From Dyadobacter jiangsuensis (lineage in GTDB: Bacteria; Bacteroidota; Bacteroidia; Cytophagales; Spirosomataceae): a stretch of 64,000 nt of DNA. Each line of letters starts with the position of its first letter. Within the stretch, counting starts at the first letter, position 1. Below are positions 16,366-23,905 of the stretch, piece after piece. Position numbers and translations under genes: made by a program. The notes under the pieces were generated by a model, which had not been told where the DNA came from, did not search any database, and saw nothing but the letters and a program-made list of their open reading frames with translations. The DNA lies in contig NZ_PYAS01000006.1 of NCBI RefSeq assembly GCF_003014695.1, positions 411,922 to 475,921 on the forward strand. The letters are read 5' to 3'.

Positions 16366-18798
16366 CTACTCCGACTTCAACGACCTCACCGGGTTCATCA
16401 ACGCAGCTTTGACACTTTGGAAACTGACCGTAAGCAATGCAATCACGATTGCCAGCAACCCGGCAGCTGCAAACATCCACCAGGCGAGATCGACGTGGTA
16501 GGCGAAATCACTTAACCAATGATTCATACCAAACCAGGCAATCGGGCTGCCAATGACGATCGCGATAATGATCAACTTAATAAATTCTTTGGATAGCAGG
16601 GCCACGATGTTGACCACACTCGCGCCAAGTACTTTACGGACGCCGATTTCCTTCGTGCGGCGCTCGGCGGTGAATGCCGATAGCCCGAATAGCCCAAGGC
16701 AGCCAATGATAATCGAAATGGCGGCAAAGGTGATGAATATCTGCCCTACCCGCTGCTCGCTGCGGTAAACGTTGTCGAAATCCTGGTCCATGAACCGGTA
16801 GTTGAATGGTTGACCGGGCGCCATTTTCTTCCACAATGCCTCCACCTGCGCCACGGTTTGCGGGGCGTCGCCACCCTTCATGCGAAACACGACCGACCCT
16901 GAGCTCTTGTAAAGAATCAGACTCAATGCACCGATATTTCTTCTCAGCGATTCAAAATGAAAGTTTTTCACCACTCCGATAATCGTATAGTCAACTCGTT
17001 TCGTCAATGCAGCATCTTCATAACCGAATATCTTTTTACCGATCGGATCTCCTTCGCCAAGCACTTTCGCAGCGGCTTCGTTGATGACGATGCCCGTAGA
17101 ATCGGATGGAAATGCTTCGTCGAAAGCACGTCCGCTGGCCATTTGCAGCCCCATTGTTTTCACAAAATCATAATCCACCGACCACTTCTGCATATTAAGG
17201 CCCTTGTCCTGCTGCATTTGCCCAACCGGAAAAAAAGTGTGATCGGTGCGAGAGGAAGGCGTAGGCAGGAAGCTGGAAACCGTGGCGCTCTCCACGTTCG
17301 GAAGTGCCAAAACCTGCTCTTTGAATGCTTTTACCTGATTGTTCAGCGCATAGGCATCGTTCACGATCAGCATTTGATCCTTATTAAAGCCGAGTTTCTT
17401 GGTTTGAATGTAGTTGAGCTGCCGGTAAATGACACCCGTGCCGACGATCAGCATCACCGAAATCACAAATTGGAATACCACCAATGCGTTGCGCAGGTAA
17501 CCACTCCCTTTACCTTCCAGCTCAATCGTATTTTTCAGGACTTTCAACGGCTGAAATGCCGACAGGAAGAATGCCGGATAGCTACCGGCCATCACGCCGA
17601 CTATGCCACCCGTAAGCAGCAACACCGACCAAAACCACACGTTTGTAATCGGAAACTGGATTTGCTTGCTCGCCAGATTGTTGAACAACGGCAGTGCGAG
17701 ATAGGCTACGAGGATCGCGAGTGCAAGCGAAAAGAAGCTCAGCATTACCGATTCTGTAAGAAACTGACTCACCAGGGACGATCGCTCCGAACCTAATGCT
17801 TTGCGCACCCCTACTTCTTTCGCCCGATTGGCCGAGCGTGCCGTCGCGAGGTTCATGAAGTTGACGCAGGCAATGGAAAGCAGGAAAATCGCTACTACTC
17901 CAAAAATATACACGTACTGGATATTGCCATTCGCATTAATCTCCGCCGTGCGGTCCGAATGCAAGTGGATATCCGTAAGCGGCATGAGCGTATAAACCAG
18001 GTAATTGCCCGTTTTCCGGACTTCGTCCAGCGTCGCTCCCATGAAGCTCTTAATCCACTTGGAAGTGTATTTCTGCAAAACAGTTTCAAAATTCGCCTCA
18101 AACTGTTTTGCATCTACGCCCTCCCGAAAGAGGATATAGGTATTGAAATTATGGCTACCCCATGCATTTTGCCGACTTTCGTCAGTCGAGCTCATGGAAA
18201 GCAGCATATTCAGGTCACGCATATGCGACTGTGCGGGAATGTCGCGCATGACACCGGTAACTGTATACGTCGTACTATTATCCACCTTCAAAGCCTTGCC
18301 CATCGGGTTGGCGTCACCGAAGTACTTTTTAGCGTCCGTTTCCGAAATCACCACGGTTTGCGGGTTGCTCAATGCGGTATTCGGGTCGCCTTGCAGCATG
18401 GGGACCGAGAATACCTTGAAGAATGTCGAGTCCGCGTAGAAAACATGATCCTCTTTCAAGTTATCGGCCGCATCCGCACGCCGTACCAGCTGACTGCCAT
18501 TCTCCCGCAGCCGTACCACCTGTTCGATCTGAGGGTAATCCTTTTTTAATGTGAATGCCAAAGGATCGGGCGCCACAGCGAGCGCCATATCTGCACCGCC
18601 GAAACGGATATCTGCATTGATCCGGTAAATACGGTCGGCGTTCGCAAACGAGCGGTCATAACTCAGCTCATCCACCACATAAAGCGTAATGAGCAGGCAA
18701 CTTGCCAGCCCAAGCGACAAACCGAATATGTTCAGAAACGTGTAAAACTTGTGTTTACGCAGATTCCGCCAGGCAATTTTCAGATAGTTTTTCAGCAT
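16366..18798 (-). CDS. FtsX/MacB-family ABC permease (810 aa)
   Basis: Starts MLKNYLKIAWRNLRKHKFY. FtsX motifs are KEVGVRKALGS near residue 325 and KEIGVRKVLGAS near residue 715; the tail is NPVRSLKSE. Only 12 bases separate it from the small secreted protein upstream, which in turn follows the ATPase by 135 bases, so this copy is the best candidate for the dedicated partner of ATPase and adaptor. Two periplasmic domains and about eight helices can be read. By family a MacB/LolCDE-type exporter subunit in the inner membrane. Confidence 0.93.
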   Translation of the reverse strand: MLKNYLKIAWRNLRKHKFYTFLNIFGLSLGLASCLLITLYVVDELSYDRSFANADRIYRINADIRFGGADMALAVAPDPLAFTLKKDYPQIEQVVRLRENGSQLVRRADAADNLKEDHVFYADSTFFKVFSVPMLQGDPNTALSNPQTVVISETDAKKYFGDANPMGKALKVDNSTTYTVTGVMRDIPAQSHMRDLNMLLSMSSTDESRQNAWGSHNFNTYILFREGVDAKQFEANFETVLQKYTSKWIKSFMGATLDEVRKTGNYLVYTLMPLTDIHLHSDRTAEINANGNIQYVYIFGVVAIFLLSIACVNFMNLATARSANRAKEVGVRKALGSERSSLVSQFLTESVMLSFFSLALAILVAYLALPLFNNLASKQIQFPITNVWFWSVLLLTGGIVGVMAGSYPAFFLSAFQPLKVLKNTIELEGKGSGYLRNALVVFQFVISVMLIVGTGVIYRQLNYIQTKKLGFNKDQMLIVNDAYALNNQVKAFKEQVLALPNVESATVSSFLPTPSSRTDHTFFPVGQMQQDKGLNMQKWSVDYDFVKTMGLQMASGRAFDEAFPSDSTGIVINEAAAKVLGEGDPIGKKIFGYEDAALTKRVDYTIIGVVKNFHFESLRRNIGALSLILYKSSGSVVFRMKGGDAPQTVAQVEALWKKMAPGQPFNYRFMDQDFDNVYRSEQRVGQIFITFAAISIIIGCLGLFGLSAFTAERRTKEIGVRKVLGASVVNIVALLSKEFIKLIIIAIVIGSPIAWFGMNHWLSDFAYHVDLAWWMFAAAGLLAIVIALLTVSFQSVKAALMNPVRSLKSE

Positions 18799-18810
18799 TA
18801 CTTCAATCTT

Positions 18811-19485
18811 TTACATTTCCATGCCGTTTCCCGGCAGGCCCATTTCACTTTCAAAATTTTCGATGATCCGCTGCCGTTCTTTCTCCGATTTCTCGGCGGC
18901 ATTCACGGTCTTTTCGTAGATATACTCGTCGCCATCCTTCATGAACCGGTATTTGATAAACATTTCGCCGGTTTCGGAATTGTAGCGTACATGCTTGGAG
19001 AAGTCTTTCGGATGTTTCGAAGCCGGTTCTTTGATAAACCCTTTCCCTGACGACACCATTTCGGCATTCATTTCATTAGAAGAGAATACCATTTTTTCCG
19101 GACTTTCATCGGAGGCGTCATCATCCGACCATTCGTCAGCCGACGGTTTAGGTGCGGCGGGCGGTACCGGCGGCTTTGGTTTGTGTTTCTGGCGTGTCGC
19201 TACGGCCACGGATTCCTTACAAACGCCTTTGGGAGCCGGCAAATCCAGATTTCCTTCGGCGATCGAAGACAATACCTTGTCGCGCAACGCCTCGCGATCC
19301 TCCTGGCTCATGCCCTCCACATCGAACGTTTTGTCGATATCAACTTCTTTGCCGTCCAAAGTTCCGGATACTTTAATCGACAGCTTTTTGCCGTCGTCGT
19401 CGATACTTCTGCTCAGGTGAGCCCTTTTCTGGGCAATGGCCAGCGTACTTACGCCGGCCAACAGGATGGTTAGGATTTTTTTCAT
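18811..19485 (-). CDS. Secreted protein of unknown function within transporter operon
   Basis: A 224-residue protein with a clear signal peptide, MKKILTILLAGVSTLAIAQ (residues 1-19), then a charged, low-hydrophobicity body. Around residues 95-110 there is a proline/lysine-rich linker, HKPKPPVPPAAPKPS. The middle part holds two DGKEVDIDKTF-like segments of beta character and the end is rich in Glu/Lys/Met. I recognise no domain. The start at 19,485 is chosen because it places the signal peptide first; an ATG at 19,500 is also possible. It is between the ATPase and a permease on the same strand, so it may be a periplasmic partner or cargo of the exporter. That is inference. Confidence 0.75.
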   Translation of the reverse strand: MKKILTILLAGVSTLAIAQKRAHLSRSIDDDGKKLSIKVSGTLDGKEVDIDKTFDVEGMSQEDREALRDKVLSSIAEGNLDLPAPKGVCKESVAVATRQKHKPKPPVPPAAPKPSADEWSDDDASDESPEKMVFSSNEMNAEMVSSGKGFIKEPASKHPKDFSKHVRYNSETGEMFIKYRFMKDGDEYIYEKTVNAAEKSEKERQRIIENFESEMGLPGNGMEM

Positions 19486-19620
19486 GGTTAGATTTGGCAT
19501 ATTGTTCAAACTAGCTTTGGCACCATACAGGAGCCCCACACTGCATTCCAGGAGGCATTTACCCCCTCATCAAATGTTCCTGCTATGAAGCCGCGCTAGT
19601 CGTCAATAGCCGGAGGATTT

Positions 19621-20298
19621 CTAAACATGTATTTTCTCGGTCACGATTTTACCGTCGAACAGGTTCACTACCCGGTGTGCAAAGCCGGCATCGTAAGGCG
19701 AGTGCGTTACCATCAGGATTGTCGTTCCGGCTCCGTTCAATTGGCTCAGCAGGTTCATTACCTCTTCTCCGTTTTTGGAATCGAGGTTACCCGTCGGCTC
19801 ATCGGCCAGTATTGTCTTGGGAGTAGCTACCACGGCGCGGGCAATGGCGGTACGCTGCTGCTGACCACCCGATAGCTGCTGCGGGAAGTGGTTGCGGCGG
19901 TGCATCATGTTCATGCGGGTAAGCGCGGCCTCCACTTTCTCCTTGCGTTCTGCCGGAGGTGTTTTGAGGTACAGCAATGGCAGCTCCACGTTTTCATACA
20001 CCGTCAGCTCGTCGATCAGGTTAAAGCTCTGGAACACGAAACCGATATTCCCCTTGCGGATCTGTGCGCGCTGGCGCTCCGACATTTTTGCTACCTCCGT
20101 GCCGTAAAATTCATACGACCCCTCGCTCGGATTATCGAGCAATCCCAGAATGTTCAGCAAGGTCGATTTCCCGCAACCGGATGGGCCCATGATGGCTACA
20201 AACTCGCCATCCTTAATTTCCAGGTCGATGCCGTTGAGGGCAGTTGTTTCTACTTCTTCGGTAGAAAACACCTTGTGCATGTTGTTAATCTTGATCAT
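19621..20298 (-). CDS. ABC transporter ATPase, MacB/LolD type
   Basis: A 225-residue nucleotide-binding subunit. Walker A GPSGCGKST is at 38-46, the Q-loop Gln at 90, the signature LSGGQQQR at 142-149, Walker B with ILADEPTGNLD at 163-173 and the switch His at 199. The NLDSKNGEEVM segment is characteristic of the MacB/LolD/FtsE group, which energises permeases of the FtsX fold. It is the only ATPase in the window against seven permeases. It lies between the adaptor gene and the secreted protein on the same strand, although a 526-base gap with an inserted gene now separates it from the adaptor. Confidence 0.96.
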   Translation of the reverse strand: MIKINNMHKVFSTEEVETTALNGIDLEIKDGEFVAIMGPSGCGKSTLLNILGLLDNPSEGSYEFYGTEVAKMSERQRAQIRKGNIGFVFQSFNLIDELTVYENVELPLLYLKTPPAERKEKVEAALTRMNMMHRRNHFPQQLSGGQQQRTAIARAVVATPKTILADEPTGNLDSKNGEEVMNLLSQLNGAGTTILMVTHSPYDAGFAHRVVNLFDGKIVTEKIHV

Positions 20299-20313
20299 TT
20301 TGTTTTAAAGGCT

Positions 20314-20821
20314 TGGAGGAAAGGGAGGAAGGAGGAAGGGGAAAATGGTTATTATTGCCCTTATCTTTCATCAATCCTGTTAGTTATGTCAAAAGTTGAA
20401 AAATTTGAAGATTTAAAAATTTGGCAGGATGGAATCAATTTATCCATCCATGTTTATCAGACGCTTGGCACCTGCCGTGATTTTAGTTTCAAAGATCAGA
20501 TGTGCCGCGCCGCGGTATCTGTTCCATCTAATATTGCTGAGGGTTTCGAGCGTCATTCGAACAAAGAGTTTATACGTTTCTTAAGAATTGCAAAAGGATC
20601 TTCTGGTGAACTAAGAACCCAAATTTACATCGCCATGGGAACAGGCCTGATAACCGAGGAAAAAGGAACAGAACTAATCTCCAAAAGCCGCCTCCTATCT
20701 GCAATGATCCAAAACCTGATCAAAACAAGAGAAACAAACTTCTAACCACACTCATACTCACCGTTCCTCCCCTTCCTCCATCATCCCTTTCCTCCCTTTC
20801 CTCCATCCTCCCTTTCCTCCC
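20314..20821. repeat. Polypurine/polypyrimidine hairpin, copy C, split by a gene
   Basis: The left arm (20,314-20,348) contains GGAGGAAAGGGAGGAAGGAG; the right arm (20,763-20,821) contains TCCTCCCCTTCCTCCATC and three CCCTTTCCTCC units. Elsewhere the arms of this repeat family lie 0-35 bases apart; here 414 bases, including a complete gene on the plus strand, lie between them. The arrangement could bring the two arms together as the base of a long stem with the gene in the loop. Confidence 0.75.
20386..20745 (+). CDS. Four-helix bundle protein (23S rRNA IVS / Avd-like family)
   Basis: A 119-residue protein starting MSKVEKFEDLKIWQDGINLS. The sequence FSFKDQMCRAAVSVPSNIAEG followed by the KEFIRFLRIAKGSSGELRTQ helix is the signature of the four-helix bundle family first seen as open reading frames within 23S rRNA intervening sequences; the retroelement accessory protein Avd has the same fold. 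Function in the cell is unknown; basic surfaces in the family suggest nucleic acid binding. The gene is AT-richer than its neighbours, points against the transporter genes, and is enclosed by the two arms of a repeat that elsewhere occurs without a gene. Transfer as a unit is likely but inferred. Confidence 0.9.
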   Translation: MSKVEKFEDLKIWQDGINLSIHVYQTLGTCRDFSFKDQMCRAAVSVPSNIAEGFERHSNKEFIRFLRIAKGSSGELRTQIYIAMGTGLITEEKGTELISKSRLLSAMIQNLIKTRETNF

Positions 20822-20824
20822 TAA

Positions 20825-22132
20825 TTAAAATTCCAGTACTTCGTTATCTCCAAAGTTCTCGTATGAGCTGGTAATGACCTTCTCACCGGGCTGCAAACCT
20901 TCAAGAACTTCGAAATATTCAGGGTTTTTACGGCCTAATGTGATCTTGCGTTTCGCGGCGCGTTTGCCACCTTCAGCAACCACATATACCCAGTTTCCAC
21001 CTGTTTCGGAGAAGAAACCGCCTACCGGCAGCAATGTGGCCTGCGAAGGCTGACCGAGTTGCAGACGGATCGGGGCAGACTGGCCTCTTTTAACCATTTC
21101 CGGCGCGCCGTTGTCGAACTTCATATCTACTTCGAAACGTCCGCTCAATATCTCCGGATATATCTTGATGATCTTCAAGCCGTAGTCTTTTCCATTGAAT
21201 TCCATGGAACCCGTCAGGCCTACGAAAATCCGTGACAAATAGTGTTCATCCACGCTGACACGCATTTTAAAACCGTTCAAATCGTCGATCTGGCCGATAT
21301 TTTGTCCCTGACTGATGTTGGAACCGACCTCGATGTTCATGGACGATAGCAAACCTGATACCGGTGCTTTCACCACGAGGTTGTCGAGTGTCTGACGCCA
21401 CAGTCCTACGTTTTTCTGTGTGCTGGCCAATGTTCCTTCCAATTGCGAGATCTGCATTCTGGCGTTTTCTTCCTGGTATTTCTGCGATTCGATCTCGATT
21501 TCGCGCTGTTTTACCAGTTTCTCGTAGTCACGCTTCGTTTTAAGATAATCGGCTTCCGGGATCACTTTGTCCTTATAAAGCTTCACATTACGATCGTGCG
21601 CATCCTTTGCCTGATCGAGTTGGAAATCGAGGTCGCTTAATGTCTTTTGGAGCGTAAAGCGCGCCACTTTCAAATTTTGACGCGTATTTTGAAGGTCGTT
21701 TACCAATCGGCTGGCTTCCGTTTCCGATTGCAGGAATTGCAGTTTGAGGTTCTGGTTTTCCAGGCGGAGCAACACATCCCCTTGTTTTACCATGTTACCA
21801 CCTTCAATGAGCTTTTCAGTAACGTAACCACCTACGATCGCATCGAGCTGGATGGTTTTCAGTGGCTGAACCACCCCGGTCACTACGATAAATTCGTCGA
21901 ATTTACCTTTTTGGACCGTCGATATCGTCAGTTTATCTTGCTCCACATTCAGTTTGCTTCTGGTATCCGCAAAAAAGAACTGATAAATCAGGAATGCTGC
22001 CAGTAATACGCTACCGCCGATGATGCTGATACGTTTGGTATTCCAGAATTTCTTGGGTTTGACTCGGTCCATTGTTGATCCTCCGGAAAATCCGTTACTG
22101 GTGCTTGTCGAGTTAGGTGTCTTAACTTCCAT
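20825..22132 (-). CDS. HlyD/MacA-type periplasmic adaptor
   Basis: A 435-residue adaptor with one membrane helix at about 35-54 after a polar N-terminus. A lipoyl-like half-motif (GYVTEKLIEGGNMVKQGDVL, about 102-121) comes next, then a long coiled-coil hairpin (about 130-250), the second lipoyl half (VVKAPVSGLLSSMNIEVGS, about 255-275) and beta-barrel domains. Such proteins link an inner-membrane exporter to an outer-membrane channel. It is first in the order adaptor-ATPase-secreted protein-permease. Upstream lie an operator and TGGCAT element and the divergent response regulator. An internal ATG at residue 21 is an alternative start. Confidence 0.93.
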   Translation of the reverse strand: MEVKTPNSTSTSNGFSGGSTMDRVKPKKFWNTKRISIIGGSVLLAAFLIYQFFFADTRSKLNVEQDKLTISTVQKGKFDEFIVVTGVVQPLKTIQLDAIVGGYVTEKLIEGGNMVKQGDVLLRLENQNLKLQFLQSETEASRLVNDLQNTRQNLKVARFTLQKTLSDLDFQLDQAKDAHDRNVKLYKDKVIPEADYLKTKRDYEKLVKQREIEIESQKYQEENARMQISQLEGTLASTQKNVGLWRQTLDNLVVKAPVSGLLSSMNIEVGSNISQGQNIGQIDDLNGFKMRVSVDEHYLSRIFVGLTGSMEFNGKDYGLKIIKIYPEILSGRFEVDMKFDNGAPEMVKRGQSAPIRLQLGQPSQATLLPVGGFFSETGGNWVYVVAEGGKRAAKRKITLGRKNPEYFEVLEGLQPGEKVITSSYENFGDNEVLEF

Positions 22133-22445
22133 TATATGCTAGTGATTGAGTTCGCTTTTGTATTTGGCTTTACTAATCCAATCACTATGCCAAAGAAGGC
22201 AACGCTATCTAATCGTTTGAAAATCAATAGTATTCAAATTCAGAACACCACTAATATTGTTCGTTATCGGACAAATTTGTTCGGGCGCGGACAAGCCTTT
22301 CGAGCTGCCTTTTAAAGGTAAAATAGTGACATTTTAGCTTGTTAGGAAATAATATTTCAAATTGCGTCCTTATCTTGACAAACAATTGCGTTAAGTCCCT
22401 ATCCGGCAGTGTTTACCCGCCTGCGCACCACAAGAAAGAACAGCC
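22133..22445. promoter_or_regulatory. Divergent control region of adaptor and response regulator
   Basis: Contains CGGACAAATTTGTTCG (22,269-22,284, a one-mismatch palindrome) overlapping TGTTCGGGCGCGGACA (22,279-22,294), which fits TGTYC-N6-GGACA. On the minus strand TTTGGCATAGTGATTGGA (22,194 to 22,177) has TGGCAT-N5-TTGG, close to the sigma-54 consensus TGGCAC-N5-TTGC, 60 bases before the adaptor start. The operator lies about 95 bases upstream of it, a usual distance for an enhancer-binding regulator. No promoter for the regulator itself could be recognised with confidence. Confidence 0.5.
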
Positions 22446-23813
22446 ATGCTACTATCAGAAGCCAAAATCCTGATTATCGACGACGATGTTGACGTACTCA
22501 GTGCCGCCAAACTTTTACTGAAACGGCACGCCAAAGCAGTCGACATTGAGAAGAACCCCCAAAAACTGCCATTCCTCGTTACCAATGGAGATTATAACCT
22601 GATCCTGCTCGACATGAACTTCACCCGCGATGTGAACAGCGGGCGCGAAGGTTTTCATTGGCTCGATCGCATCCTCGACATCAATCCAGCCGCGAAAGTG
22701 ATCATGATCACCGCTTACGGCGATATTGAAATGGCGATCCGTGCGATCAAGTCGGGAGCCATTGATTTTGTATTGAAACCGTGGGAAAACGATAAGCTGC
22801 TGGCGACCATCAGTACGGCGCTCGAAGGTGGTAAGGATAAAGTGGTGCCGGTACCCGAAGAAAAGAAAGACGACAATAAGAAAAATAATAAAGCCACTGC
22901 CGACACCATTGTCGCCACCAGTGATAGTATGCGGCAAGTACTCGTCACTGCCGAACGTGTAGCTTCGACCGACGCCAATGTGATCATCCTGGGCGAGAAC
23001 GGTACTGGTAAGACGCAGCTGGCCAAGCATGTTCACCAGCATTCCAAACGGGCCGACAAGCCATTCGTGGCCGTGGATCTGGGCGCGATCAGCGAAACAC
23101 TTTTTGAAAGCGAGCTATTCGGCCATGTGAAAGGCGCATTTACGGATGCAAAAGAAGACCGGGCCGGTCGATTCGAAGAAGCGAAAGGCGGTACCATTTT
23201 CCTCGACGAGATCGGCAACCTCACATTACCCTTGCAGGCCAAGCTGCTCACCGTCATTCAGGAACGCAAAGTAACGCGCGTGGGCTCCAACAAGCCCATC
23301 GCGCTCGACGTCCGCCTCATTTGCGCGACGAATATGAACATCGAAAAGATGGTAACCGACAAAACCTTTCGCCAGGATTTGCTCTACCGGATCAATACCA
23401 TCGAACTCGAACTGCCGCCGTTGCGCGACAGGCCCGAGGATATCAGCGCATTGGCCGACTATTACCTCAAACAATACGCCAAAAAGTATAACCGTCCCGT
23501 TAATGACATCAGCAATGCGTTGGTGAAGAAAATGCAGCAGTACAACTGGCCGGGCAACATCCGCGAACTGCAACATGCCGTAGAGCGCGCGGTGATCCTT
23601 TCCCAGGAAAAAACTTTGCAACCTGATGATCTTTTCCTCAAAAGTTCGGCCGGGCAGCCTGCTACCGCCACCGGTTTCGACCTGGAAGACATGGAAAAAA
23701 CGATGATTATCAAAGCATTGAAACGGTTTAACGGAAACATCACCGACGCTGCCCGTGAGCTGGGACTCAGCCGCGCGGCGCTTTACCGGAGGATGGAGAA
23801 ATACGGTTTATAG
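22446..23813 (+). CDS. NtrC-family sigma-54-dependent response regulator
   Basis: A 455-residue regulator. The receiver domain has acidic residues D12-D14, phosphoacceptor D56 in ILLDMNF, and a Lys in FVLKPW near residue 113. The AAA+ domain shows Walker A GENGTGKTQ, Walker B GGTIFLDEIG and the sigma-54 contact loop, which here reads GAFTDA, not GAFTGA. A Fis-type helix-turn-helix, ITDAARELGLSRAALYRRM, ends the protein. By family it activates sigma-54 promoters after phosphorylation. It is divergent from the adaptor gene, and the shared operator sites suggest that it controls the transporter genes. No kinase is adjacent; the kinase at 34,874 is a candidate. Confidence 0.96.
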   Translation: MLLSEAKILIIDDDVDVLSAAKLLLKRHAKAVDIEKNPQKLPFLVTNGDYNLILLDMNFTRDVNSGREGFHWLDRILDINPAAKVIMITAYGDIEMAIRAIKSGAIDFVLKPWENDKLLATISTALEGGKDKVVPVPEEKKDDNKKNNKATADTIVATSDSMRQVLVTAERVASTDANVIILGENGTGKTQLAKHVHQHSKRADKPFVAVDLGAISETLFESELFGHVKGAFTDAKEDRAGRFEEAKGGTIFLDEIGNLTLPLQAKLLTVIQERKVTRVGSNKPIALDVRLICATNMNIEKMVTDKTFRQDLLYRINTIELELPPLRDRPEDISALADYYLKQYAKKYNRPVNDISNALVKKMQQYNWPGNIRELQHAVERAVILSQEKTLQPDDLFLKSSAGQPATATGFDLEDMEKTMIIKALKRFNGNITDAARELGLSRAALYRRMEKYGL

Positions 23814-23905
23814 GCCACTGCAAACCACGCGGAAGGACAATTTTGGCATGTTTTTTGGGTTAAATCCTATACAAAGCTCAACTACGTTCCAATTTTGTAC
23901 TTCCG

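Noticed and set aside
19486..19620. Sigma-54-like TTTGGCACCATAC near 19,523
   Set aside because: It is on the plus strand, with no plus-strand gene following and no -12 element, so it is probably chance.
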